DNA of 64,000 bases, taken from assembly GCF_027942865.1 (NCBI RefSeq), contig NC_134529.1, positions 17,474,467 through 17,538,466 of the forward strand, given 5' to 3'. Both the position numbers and the translations under genes were made by a program. This document shows positions 1-11,440 of the stretch, one piece after another; the stretch's first letter is position 1, and each line of letters begins with the position of its first letter. Source of the stretch: Odontesthes bonariensis. Taxonomy: Eukaryota > Chordata > Actinopteri > Atheriniformes > Atherinopsidae. The notes beneath the pieces are model-generated. The model was not told the DNA's origin. It worked only from the letters and a program-made list of their open reading frames with translations, and made no database searches.

Positions 1-126
1 TCTGGGGAGGAAAGGAAGTGGTGTTGGGAGAAAGAAGAGGAGCTGTAAGGCTGACCATCCCTTTTTCACACGTTTTTTTTTTCTCTTTGAACTGGCCTTC
101 GGTACAAACTCCCTTCCGCTGCACCC

Positions 127-207
127 AAACACACACACACACACACACATACACACGCGCACGCACACATACATACAGAGAGAGAGAGAGAGAGAGAGAA
201 AGGGGGC
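127..207. repeat. (CA)n followed by (GA)n microsatellite
   Basis: A run of CA dinucleotides with small interruptions passes into about ten GA dinucleotides. It lies in the last visible intron of med23. Confidence 0.9.
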
Positions 208-1196
208 AACAAAGGGACAGAGAAAAAGAGAGAAAGAAAGTTTCCACAGGCATATCTTCTTTCTACCAAGAAATCAGCCGAAATTAATTTGGTTAAAAAT
301 CCCCAATAAAACCGTAGCAATGGCTTGGCTATATTCTGATACATTGTCTCTAAATGTTGTAACCATTTGTAAACTGATTTGGCAGAAATATACCTCATTT
401 AATCTCATCCGATATCAATCGGCACAAGATAATATGCATGCAGTCTGTCTGCAGTTGTCAGCCAATTTCTGACTGTTTTGAATTTAAAAAGACGGCAACA
501 CTCACCACCTCAGTTATCAACCAAAAACAAATGCGTAAGCAGGATTGATAATTAACAAAAACTATGCAAATGCGACAAAGCCCTTTGGCCTACTCTGCCT
601 CGATCCTCTGTCCTGTTATCCTCATCTTAAAGGGGGAACTTTCGATCTTCAGCTGAGGACGTGGCTGCAGGTCAGGAGGGAGCTTGCTAGCAATCGTTTA
701 AGCACAACTCTGAGCAGTTGGGAAAAAAATAAATAAATAAAAGCGCTTTTATTATTTCAGCAAATGTTGTTCATTGAGTGAGCGGCAGAAGTTCTATCAG
801 AGCGATGTTTGCTGATGACAGCAGAAAGACATAAAAGTAGAAAGACTAACTCAATTCAATCTTCATAATATAATCTACTTCACAATGAACTGAATAAAAA
901 AAAATGACCCCCTCGCGTCTGCTTAAAAATGAATGATCATACGAGTAAAATAAACTGTTAAATTCAAGGTTTTTTAATTGCTTAAAAGGTCAATGTGTTC
1001 CTGCTACTGTTGCCAAGCGATTGTACTGTATCCAATGTTGTATTCAAATCCTGTCTGACTTTGTGTTAATTCACAGTCGCCTGCAAGGCTGCTGTGAGCT
1101 AACAGAGGGGGAAGAAAAGAACAGCACTGCACAGTTTAAGAAGAGAGTCCACTGTTTAGAGTAAACGGTGAAGTTTTGCCCAGATCAGCGCAACAG

Positions 1197-1198
<2 letters not shown>

Positions 1199-1227
<29 letters not shown>

Positions 1228-1228
1228 G
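1199..1228. repeat. CAG trinucleotide repeat
   Basis: About nine uninterrupted CAG units in the med23 intron. The poly-alanine or poly-glutamine frames across it are not supported as genes. Confidence 0.85.
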
Positions 1229-2848
1229 TCTGACACTGGACGACCTTGTTAACAACAGACAAGCACCAGACTACATCCAAACATGCAGTGCAGCAGCGCC
1301 TGAAATGTCAACAGCAGGGTTTGAAGTCAGATGTGCTCAACGTCAGCTGGATACGAACACACGTTTTTCTGAGGCTTAGAGAGTGTCCAGCTGTCTGAGT
1401 GATCGGTGTCAGTTAGCACAACGGACATTATCAGTCAATCCAAAAAAAGCTCTTGATCACTGCGTGTGGTCAGTACATGACCGAATGTAATTAGGAACTT
1501 AAGACAAATCCTATAACAAAAAAAAAGGTTTCAATTGCATATTTCAGCTGTAAGCACTAATGAGCTACTCGGACCCCCCGAAAATAAGCTGCGCAGCCTT
1601 ACTGCTCCCCATCTACGAGGATAACAGCTCCTCGATTAGGATTAACTGGCTGATTTGAACCGATTTCATTAAATGGACATCTGCAGTGAATATTGTGTAA
1701 TTTTGTGTCTTTGGACTCCATTCAGCTGAATTAAAAGCACAGCTGACGCAGCATGCAAAGCCAACTAAAGTGACGGAACGCTGTTTACTTGGACACAGTC
1801 TAATTCGACAAATCCTCCATGCGTAATGTTGCAGAAACTGCCTGCAGACCCACCGATCTACAGGTCATATTTATCTACCTGCTGAGTAGTGTGCACTATC
1901 TGCCCAGTCTGTGTCTACTCCTTTCTGTCTCTATGTATCCCTGCTGTGTCCATCTCAAGCTCTGTGGCATTTCTCTTTTTTTGCTCCATTTTATTTTTTT
2001 GTTTCTTTGTCCAGGCTCTCATTTCTAGCACGTCAGCGTGCCTACAAATCTAATCGTCCAGCAGGCGGGTTAGTGGGCAGGTCGTGTGACCAGGAAGAGG
2101 AACAACGACATACCTGGGCAATGTTCAGAGTCTAGAGAGTGCATGGCAGAGAGACAAACAAACACAACACACAACCAGAGGACAAAAGAGAGAGAAAAGG
2201 GGAAGAAACAAAGAAAGAGAGAGAAAGAAAGAAACAGAGGGAGGGCAAAAAGGAGAGACAGAGAGAGAGAGAAAGTGGTGACTAAGGAGCTACAGTAGGC
2301 TGTTCACTGTCTGTTCAGCACAGTTGGCACCAACTCAGCCAATTCAAACATACAAAGCAGATTCTGAGTTATTAGTTTATGATTAAAAGCTAAAGAAATC
2401 TAAAGCGTTGAGCAACACTTTTTGTCTGGAACAAAACTGTTTGGAGTGAGCTGGGCTGAGCTGAAACTGCATGAACCCAACAGGGAACACTGACATCAGT
2501 GCATTATAGGTCAAGCTCACAGCGTTGCATTACATGGCCTTTTTACAGCTGTGTTACAAGGATTACAGGGGAAACAATGGAGAAAGACGGGTGTCTTGGG
2601 AGAAGGAACAAGAAAGGATGACCCAGGAGAAGGAAAAAAAAAAGCACAGGAGGAGAACAACTTTTACAAGTATCTTCAGAAGAACCGATAGACACGACGA
2701 TGAGAAACAAACAGAGAGATGTTGAAAAACTGAACAGAGGAGGAGTAAGAGATAAAAAGGAAAAAAAAAAAAAAAGTGGTATGGACAGGTCAGGTGAGAC
2801 CAGGAGGGCCTGGTGTGGAAGCAACGGAACGGAAATGAGCCGTTTTAC

Positions 2849-5800
2849 CTGTTTGTTAAGTCCTAACATGTTGCACACCATCTCTCGTGAGTACGGCTGT
2901 TCCAGCACATAGCGGAGTAGCCCCGTCTGTGGCTCAAACAGGTCCTGCACACGAGGGCACGAGCATTATTGTACTGTTGCGTTTGTGTGTGACGTGAACA
3001 CATATCTGCAGTTTATAAAGACTTCACCTTGTCAAAAGGCAGCATGCCCCTCAGGGGGAAGCGGAGAGTTGTGGGATCTAATTTCCAGGAGTTACAGATG
3101 GCCCCGCTGTTATTCACTACGGGCAACAGGCTACATCGTCCTGCAGGCACACACAAGCGCAAAAGATACAAAGATAGGACTTAGATTCGATGACGACAAA
3201 AGAAAAAAATAAACAAGTGAACATACAAAAAGTTCTGCGGTTTTCCGGCACGCGTCTGTGCATCTTTGACAAAAAAGGATTGTTTTTTTTACAACAATTT
3301 CCATTGAAAAACAAATAAAATAATTTACATTCACAAAAACATTATGCATAGATATATATATATATATATTTTTTTTTTTTCCATTTAGAATTGAGCTGAA
3401 CATGCCAACACCCTGCTTGCTGAAATCCTGAACAATGAAAGTGTCATTTGATATAACAGGTGAGACTATGGCGTAAACGAGAAGTGGCTTTACGCTGCAG
3501 TACACGGCCTCCAAATTAACTATTTACAACCCCATCGTATATCTTTCAGGAGACCTCACAATCCCTGCGTTTCTGGCACATCCCTGCGCGACATGTGGGT
3601 TTATTACTAAGGTTAACACACTATGAAAAGATAGGAGATAAACTCTCTTTAAAGCGGCATCATACCGTGTGCAGGGGTTCTCCTAAAAATTGACTTTCAC
3701 AGGACTAACGGGTTTTAGTATCATTTCAAAACGGCTTCCTGATCCTGTTTGTTACCTGGACAGGTAAGTGCGAAAAAAAAAAAAAAAAAAGAACATCGTC
3801 TTTCTTCTTATTCCACAACACAAATGCTTGTTGTTTTGAGGAATATGGATATAATGTAGTGAGTGAAATGAGCGATGCCAGGACTCTGAATGCTCTGAAA
3901 CACTTCAATGGGAATATCGGGACTATCTTGGAGAGAATGTGACACTGAAGGCAAGCTTTGCTTTGTTCAGGCTTATTTGTCAATGATGATGCACATGAGT
4001 GAGGACCGTGGACATCACTTTCGTCAGCTGCGTCTGTGTACACATCTCTGCCACATACAGTATTTACCGAGGCTATATTGACAAACTGGGACTTCCTCAT
4101 AAAATCTGCCCCGGTGCCTACCGATGAGGAACACACTTATTGTAAGTCGCTTTGGATAAAAGCGTCTGCAAAATGACCGTAATGTAATGTAATGCCGCCT
4201 CCCCTGTAGGGTTTTGCTCCAGTGCGGACCGGTTTGTTTTGTGGTTTAGACCATAAACCCCGGTGAAACTTCTGGAAAATATGCTTTTACTTAAGTGATT
4301 TATGGATTTGTAGTGGGAATGGCTGCAGCCTGTGTTTTACTTCCTCCACTTGTTTAAACACTGCTGCCGCCTCCACCTCATTCTCAAGCAAACAGGGGAA
4401 AACCCGAGTGTGAAAGCTCTGTATGAAACAGTCAGTGAAAATAGAAGCTTAGTCTGCCTTTAAACTTGATGTTGACCAGCTCAAATAACCTTGTGAAAGC
4501 TTCAGCATCTCTAGATGGATATATGTTGTAAACTTCTGGTGTGTTTAAGCGTCTCTTACCGCATATGGAGTTGATTCTTGCTGTTGGTCTGAAGCTGTCC
4601 ACAAAGTCTGATATCAAACTCCCTAAAAGCTACAGACGGGAGAGACAGAAAGACACGAATGATTACGACCAGACAAAAGACGCAATGAGAGAACTCGGCT
4701 ACAAAGTTCCATACACGTGCATTCCACACAAACACTGAAACACACACTCACCCAATGTGAGAGTTGTCCCTCTGGGTACAGTTTTCTGATTTCAGTGACA
4801 GCAAAGTAGGCCGGCAGGAGGCAAGCATTTCTGTCCAGGATGTATTCTACCACCTGGAGCACAAGCATACATTCAAACTGAAAAACTTGCTGATTCGGTG
4901 CATTTATAAAAGAGAATTCGAAAAGACAAATGATTAAATTAAAAGGTAGAAAGATGGTTACCTCAATGGCTGCCAGAAGCTGCTGAACTATAGCTGAGCT
5001 GACGGTTGTAGGGATGGTTTGTATTTTATCCAGGACAGCTTTCAGCAGATCGCGAACACCCTGACATGCAGGTTAAAAACACATGTCATGCTTCAAGTCT
5101 TTAGTTTCCAGAAAACCTTTCTCTGTCAGTGCATTCACGCCATTTCGGACGCCAGATAAAGACGAGGAGAAAACAACCTGGATTAACTCATGGAGCTTTT
5201 GAAGTTACACTCAGAACACTTTAAAAACAAAAAAAAACTGACAGCGTCACCAAACTCTTTATATGACAAGTGAGGTCAGTGGAGAGGAAACTCCAACTTT
5301 AAGCAGTAGATGATTTAGAGAGAAACGCTACTCACGGCCACTGAAAACCAGAATGTGCAGATTACAACGGAATATTTGCATGAGCTGTGTATGCATTTGT
5401 GTGTGTGAGAGACCTTGTAGTCGACCCCTCCGATGATTTTTCGGATCAGTTTGAAAGTTAAGGCCCACAACTGAGTCCTTTCCCACTCCAAGCTATCTGA
5501 GCTTATCAGAGCAGCACACACCATCCTATAAAGAGAACGGATTCATCAGAAGGATGACCAATGAACCATCGAGAGACGTAATAAACCAGCAGGCCAACAT
5601 ATGATGAGTCTGTGTCAGCTTGTGAATTGCAAGTGTTAACACAAATATGAGTAGTCGTGGAATTATCATGAACTACTGAACTAGCATCTCAGGCAAAACA
5701 ATGATTCAATTTGAAATCTAAGTATGCTTTGATGAGTTAGTGTGTGGACCTTGGCGGTAGCAGACTGGTCTCCACAGCCATTGCTAGACAGTCGTACAGG

Positions 5801-6626
5801 AAGGAGATCCTTTTGGGACTGTGCTGGCTGTGTATAAAGCGCACAATCCACTGCACACACTGCTCATGAGACTCCTGCAGAAAGACGTAGGAAAAAGTTA
5901 AATGAGATTCTTTACAGATTTTTTTTTTTTCCACAGGTGTACAAACCTGCGGAAGCGTTCCCCAATAGTGTCTGAAAGCTCCGAGACAACTGATCAGCTT
6001 AGTCCTCTCATCCTCTGGAGTGTCCATAAACATCCTGAAAACATCCCTCACAATTACAACTGCCCTTATTTCATGCATTTTGTCAGCAGATGCAAATGTT
6101 GACTTGAACAAACTTACCCAGCAAAGGCCTCTTCTATCATCTCTGTTTTCTGAGAAATGGAGGAGAAAAAAAGATTTAGGGTGGGAATAGACTTGAAGAT
6201 TTTAGAATGAGAATGAACGTGGTTTGATTTGAAATCGAGCATGCTTATACTGTGAGGTACGCGGTGGAAGCACAACATAAATGGTAAGCCAATGTTTATT
6301 ATGTGCTGGATTCAGACAATGAGTTCTGGAGTTTTTGGACACAAAGCATTAAGTCTTGAACTTCGACTAATTCAAGATGTTTGCGACCTTAGAGTTTTAT
6401 TCATGTAATTACAGTTAGGTACCAGGGATCGAGGATTTATCAAAGCCACTAATATGTAAAACCATGATATGTGATACAAGCGAGTATCAATAAAAGGAGC
6501 TAAAAGTATCTAAGATGCTAATTCGTGTTAGCTCATCTGTAAATCAGCTCATCGAGTATCAATTCTGCAAATTACCACAACATCCTCAAAGATGCTCTGC
6601 AGCTGCGTTTCCATCGAAAGCGCCAT
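2849..6626 (-). CDS. med23: Mediator complex subunit 23, N-terminal part (ten exons, partial gene)
   Basis: This is the start of MED23 (Sur2/CRSP130), a tail-module subunit of Mediator that links transcription activators to RNA polymerase II in the nucleus. Coding exons on the minus strand, in order: 6626-6576, 6149-6118, 6034-5947, 5874-5750, 5525-5414, 5060-4962, 4853-4752, 4629-4560, 3140-3028 and 2944-2849. All join in phase and have AG/GT borders. The translation reads METQLQSIFEDVV, then MFMDTPEDERTKLISCLGAF, QHSPKRISFLYDCLAMAVET, NACLLPAYFAVTEIRKLYPE and LLRYVLEQPYSREMVCNMLG, nearly identical to vertebrate MED23. Two possible starts lie at 6626 (MALSMETQ) and 6614 (METQ, the mammalian start). 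The family is about 1,370 aa, so only roughly the first fifth is here. The next exon must lie left of the window, because none is visible in 1-2848. Identity is very secure; exact borders are by eye. Confidence 0.95.
4136..4195 (+). repeat. 3' tail of a teleost SINE/LINE family
   Basis: The segment contains the motif GTCGCTTTGGATAAAAGCGT followed by TCTGCAAAATG and ATGTA/ATGTAATG repeats. I recognise this as a very common tail sequence of interspersed elements in fish genomes. The exact family name is uncertain (V-SINE/L2-type tail is my best guess). It lies in the intron between med23 exons 8 and 9. Confidence 0.65.
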
Positions 6627-7824
6627 GTTTGCAGTTTGAAGAGCCCACTTTCACCCAAACATCGCACAAATGAATCGGTTCACTCCTGCAGGAGAGTGTG
6701 TAGACCGTCCTGTGAGCAAGCTAAATGCTAACAGGCACCGGAATGAATGCGCTGTGAGACGCGCAACTGCCAAAACAAACCGGCCACACATTCGAGGAGT
6801 AAGACAACAGTTCCGTTGCATTTTGTCTTTATAATTTGTCATCTTTATGTCTCTTTGTTTCGTTTTCGATTACAAACTATTACTATTACGGTGTAAAAAT
6901 GTCGCAATCCCCGTTTATAGTCGGTTGCTTTTTTTAATCTATGTCTTGAAGACTGGTCCGACGTGAATTGGAAAAAATAGTGGAATATGTTGGCCACCAG
7001 ATGTCACTATGGCGTACGTTACATTGTAATAGTAGTGGGGTGACTAAATGTGTAATGTTACATAGCCTCATGATGCAAAAAATACTATTAGGATTTCTAC
7101 TCTGCTTAATAAACCAGACAAGTGAGGAAAGTTCAGCCCTGAAACACATCCATAATTGTGATCCATATATTGCTGAGCAGAATGGCACCAAAGCTCTAAA
7201 GGTTTATAAGGACATTGTGAAAGTAAATATATCCATTTATGCATATGAATGGAAACATTCACGAGCCAAAATTCGCGATAACATGTGCTGGCACCCCATT
7301 TAGCCAAAAGTTAAAAATGCTGTCTGACTTCTTCAGTTTCTACTACCTCTGCATCCCAACACCTCTGAAGGTTAGTTCAAAATGGGACGATCTTAGGCAT
7401 TAGAGCTTTATATCATGCAATATCACGGGCAATTTAAAAAACAACTGGTGTCGGGGAAGATTTAAAGAAAAGGAAATGATAGAACACTGCCAGCGGTAAG
7501 TGGGCAGTGACGAAACACGCGGAGTGTACCTGCTCAGGTGTGATATGCGCATAAACCAGATAGATCACATTCCTTCCTCAAACGCGGAAACCTGTCGCCG
7601 TTAATCATTGAGGATTAACTTGAATAGGAATCAGTAACATCTTCAGTTGGTGTTTTTTTCTTCGTTTTTGTATCGTTTTAATTCTGTCAGTAACGACCAC
7701 TTATTCCAGTCGTGTGGAAGAACATCGGGCCAGGTGACAGTGTCCTGTCTTACGAAGGGGGCCGCATGAGGAGCAGCTGAGAAGTGGCTGAATTCTGCTG
7801 AAAACATGACCCCTCCATGCGAAA
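6627..7824. promoter_or_regulatory. Intergenic region upstream of the divergent med23 and il20ra genes
   Basis: About 1.2 kb separates the divergent first coding exons. The med23 start sits close to the left edge, so its promoter should lie within the first few hundred bases; no clear TATA box is seen there. The il20ra promoter should lie toward the right end. The region also carries one copy of a 60-bp repeat (7328-7387) described separately. No extra gene is supported. Confidence 0.5.
7328..7387 (+). repeat. 60-bp dispersed repeat, copy 1
   Basis: This block matches 12451-12510 over 60 bases without gaps and with about seven mismatches (core ACTACCTCTGCAT...AACACCTCTGAAGGTTAG). The two copies are in the same orientation on either side of il20ra. 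The family is unknown to me. Confidence 0.7.
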
Positions 7825-10800
7825 ATGTGGACTTTGTTTGTTTTCATTAACCTTTTGGGCCTTCACTGCACAGGTATGACTGCGTTTCACTGACAATGCG
7901 AGTTCGAGTGTTGCTTTTCTACCCCTTCTGGGTAACATTAGACCTCATAGAGGCTTCGTTTTGTTTTCATAAGCGACAACTTGCGATCAGGGCGCCTTGC
8001 CTGCGGGCCAGATCAAATCTATGGAATCCTTCACTGATTCGAAACTCGGTGGGAAGCATATCTCATTCGCAGGGGGTCTCTTTTTGTCCCGCTTGTTAGG
8101 CTACATTACGTTTATCTCACATTGAGAAATCATGCAAATATAATCACAAACAAATAACAGAGGTGAAAGAAATAGCCTAGTAAAGTACTTAAAGCAGTAA
8201 AGTACTTAATAACATTCCATAATTGAAAAATGAATGATGACTGACACAATAAGGAAAGCTGTGTCTATCACTTTGAGGTTTAAACCCCCTAAATTACATT
8301 TAGCAGATAGTCTAAATGTGTGTCCTGGCATCTCTTGGGTAAAAACCTCCAAATTGTGCTATTGTTACGTGTTTGGTTGTACAACATGTACCTGGAAAGC
8401 CTGAATGTAAAACCAAAGGAATGCTTTCATAAACATACCTCCAATAGAGAAACTGTTTACTTCCCTTTAACTATAGAGAGTGGAATTGACTTCTCTTAAA
8501 AAAATATATAAAAGAAGTGTAGTTTTTCTGCTTTAAATATTTTGTGAGGAGTCAAAAGTGTCAAATTGCAAGAAATTCTACAAGATTCTGTGTTATGTAA
8601 CATTGGAGGAAGGATTAAAAAAGAAAAGAAAAGAAAGCCCAGTGGGTTACCGGAACAGATGGTTTAATGTGACTATAAATGCAAGAGGAAGGGTAAGGGT
8701 CAGTCAGCCAGATAGAGAGAGGGGGAAAACATTTCTACTAAATAATTATGTAACCAGACACGTACTTCATATCTTTCTCTGTCTCTGACATCTTCCTCCT
8801 CAGTCTCCACCTCTCCTCCCAGCCCGATCAGTGTCACCTTCTCCTCTGTGAATCTAAGGAATGTGCTGCACTGGTTTGCTGGAAATGGCACACCGAACGA
8901 CACACACTTTACAGTGCAGTATGCCATGTAAGTCATGCTTTTGAGTTTAAATCAGCAAAACACACGAGTGAAATGGGCACTAAAGTGTCTCTAAGAGGTA
9001 GCCGGGATGCTTAAGTATGGATTCTGTAGGGATTTATTGACGAACAGAAAAGACGGCAGAGAGTTTCCTCCTTTGGGGAGAATTTTAAGGAGACGGGCAT
9101 ACCTCATGATAACTCCCTCCCTTTGTGGATTTTATCTGTCGTTCTCAGCTATGGCGACAGCATTGAGGGCAGGAAAGGAAGACAGGTGCACTGGAGGGCA
9201 GTACAGCAGTGCACAGACATAGTCCGGACCTGGTGTGATCTGAGCGCTGAGACGTGGGATTTGGAACAGGGGTACTATGCCCGGGTTCGTGCCGTGGGCG
9301 GGAGAGCATCCTCCAAGTGGGCTCTGACACAGAGGAGATTTGACCCAAAATCAGACAGTGAGTACCACGCGGACGCAGTTGAGCTGTTCATTCTTCAACT
9401 TTTTCAGTTGAAATAACTAAAACCGGCCAAAACAACACATTTCTGTCCGCCTCTGTAGCCACTTTTGGCCCCCCGCAGGTGTTGGTGGAAATAGAGAACA
9501 GCAGCGCCCTCATTACTCTGAGGGGACCAATGAGGTATCTACCAAATGACACGCCGCTTTCCATGGCTGCAATCTACCCCCACATGAGTTACCACCTCTC
9601 CATCCACAAGACCCACCGCAACGAGACGGTGAGGAAAACACGAAGCATTTTTTTCTCATGGTCTACTGGAGCGCCTGCTAACCTGTGCATGTATATGTTT
9701 GTAGCATCTTTTTCCAGTAGCCACCAGCCTGTACAAATATCCCCTGTTGGACTACAACACAGAATACTGCTTCTCTGCCAAGTCGAGATTCCTCTCCATG
9801 CCGGTACACTGCGAGGCCTCTGAATGGCACTGCATAACCACGCCTCAAGGTACATGTCAGGCGTAGGTGTTTGTGAAAGAGAAACTTTTGGCTCACGGGT
9901 TGAGTTGTAGAAAAGGAATGTGGCTGAACGCCATACAGAAGCCAAAGAGAAGCTGGTGGATCTGTTTGGCCATTTTTAGCCTGATGACAACACATTTCAG
10001 ATTTATAAAATATATTTTATATTGACACTATGACATCATAAGTGCTTTGTTTCATTGCATGCAAATTTCTTTTTCCCTCCAGACCCTGTGATTGTGCAGC
10101 TGCAAATGATTGTTGTGGGTATTGTTGTTCCATCATTGTTCATCTGTATCATTGGGGTGGCCGGCTACCTTCTCTATCCCTATCTGACTGGGAGAGGACA
10201 AAAGACCCCATACATGCTGGTAAAAGAAATAAACTCTTATATCATGAACAACTAGCGTACTTGTAGAAGTTCTAAAACGTTTCACAACCTTAATGGTCAA
10301 ACATCTCTCTCTGTCTCTCTCCAGAACCCACCCTCCTTTTATCCGCCTTCTGTCATGGTCATCAGCGTCATCAAAGATGAGTGGCCATCAGACCCTCGTG
10401 GCCCAGAGATCCGGCTGTGCCCTCCAGATCCCCCACCCAATTACTCCCCGCAGAGGCCTGATACACCCCCAGAGCCAGAGGAACCCAGGGATGATTTGTC
10501 CGAAGACTACGGATCTGTCTGTGTGGATCCTATAGTTGACGTTGCGGGAGAAGAAGAGGCAAGAACGAGATGTCCAGATAGTAATAAGAATAGAGAAGGG
10601 AGCATTGAGGGTGGTAACCCGGCTGGTGATTACTCTTCTCAGGCAAAATCCTACCTCTCACAGAGGCCAACACACACATGCGTACAAACACACAGGCCCA
10701 TATATGCAGAGCAGATGGTGCCGCGCGTATGGTCACAGGGAAACCCACCTTCACCCGCTCAAACGCAGGCACAGTTACAGAGTTCTCAGGGATCAGTTAC

Positions 10801-11440
10801 AGGTGAGCTCAATAGAGAGAAGGATGGAGAGCTTCTCGGTTTGTTTATCCGCAAAGACCCACAAACTGGCCTCCTCAGTGTCATTCTAAACCTACAAACA
10901 CAGCAGAAGGTAGACGAGAAGACAGAGGTGGATGAAAAGAAAGATGGAGGTGAGGAGGAAGGAAGTGAGTGTGAGATTGTTCCCCTGCTCTCTGCTTACG
11001 CCTCCCAGAGCATCAAAGGCATACCTGCCTCCCATTCCATCCAGCCTGATTGCTTATCCCATGGAAATGGTGTTCTGGGACCAGCTGCAAAGCCGAAAAC
11101 AGAGGAAGATTATTTTGCGGATGAGAAAGAGGAGATGGAGGGAACTATGTGTATTAACTGGGACCCCAAAACCAGGAAACTAGTGCTGCCAGAGATGAAG
11201 GCGGGGTTCAACACAAAGGAAAGGTTGGATGGGCCGATGCCTTCAGAGAGAGGGAGAGAGGACAGGATAGCAGAAAAGAACGAGGGGAAACATGTGCCAA
11301 GAGGTGGTCTGAAGTTGGAAAATGTGTGTGTCAGGCAGACATCTGAGGAGGAGACAGAGGCACTGAGAGGTCAGGGCACAGGGTTGGAAGTGGAGGATAT
11401 TTTGACCAAATGGGACTTGGTAATCCCTATGGATCAGTAG
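7825..11440 (+). CDS. il20ra: Interleukin-20 receptor subunit alpha (class II cytokine receptor, CRFB8)
   Basis: Cell-surface receptor chain for IL-20/IL-19/IL-24-type cytokines (and probably IL-22-like ligands in fish), signalling through JAK and STAT. Exons: 7825-7873, 8804-8927, 9149-9357, 9459-9628, 9705-9849, 10083-10219 and 10325-11440; all phases join, giving 649 aa. Residues 1-16 (MWTLFVFINLLGLHCT) form a signal peptide. Two fibronectin-III-like domains follow, to about residue 232. Domain 1 shows VNLRNVLHW, TWCDLSAET and YYARVRA, as in mammalian IL20RA; domain 2 begins GPPQV and contains LPNDTPLSMAAIY. A transmembrane helix spans about 241-264. The cytoplasmic tail (about 385 aa) is longer than in human (whole protein 553 aa) and keeps the family motif WDPKTRKLVLP at 557-567. 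N-glycosylation sequons include NGT, NDT, NSS and NET. IL22RA1 is the main alternative, but the domain 1 match favours IL20RA. Confidence 0.9.

Larger units (their letters stand above)
1..2848 (-). other. med23 intron 10 (incomplete, runs off the window)
   Basis: No further MED23 exon or other gene is recognisable here. The stretch holds a (CA)n/(GA)n microsatellite near 127-207, a CAG trinucleotide run near 1199-1228, and purine-rich simple sequence at 2170-2275 and 2600-2780. Short open frames (for example around 66-398 and 1176-1379) arise from these repeats and have no family resemblance. Confidence 0.7.

Noticed and set aside
66-398. 110-codon minus-strand frame and 89-codon plus-strand frame at the left end
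   Set aside because: Both are driven by the CA/GA microsatellite and show no conserved sequence.
1-2848. Further med23 exons
   Set aside because: I looked on the minus strand for the continuation after LGLNKQ (the RCPVLE...QLVDLVVYAM region) and found nothing similar.
9659-9849. Alternative exon 5 acceptor of il20ra at the CAG ending at 9717
   Set aside because: That acceptor would break the reading phase with exon 4. The TAG at 9702-9704 gives phase 0 and an open, family-like sequence.
9589-9995. Two minus-strand frames of 118 and 105 codons
   Set aside because: They are shadows of il20ra exons 4 and 5 on the opposite strand.
7825-11440. Identification as IL22RA1 or IL10RA instead of IL20RA
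   Set aside because: Domain 1 (TWCDLSAET, YYARVRA), domain 2 (GPPQV, LP.S...IY) and the tail motif WDPxTxxL match IL20RA best by eye. A phylogeny would settle it.
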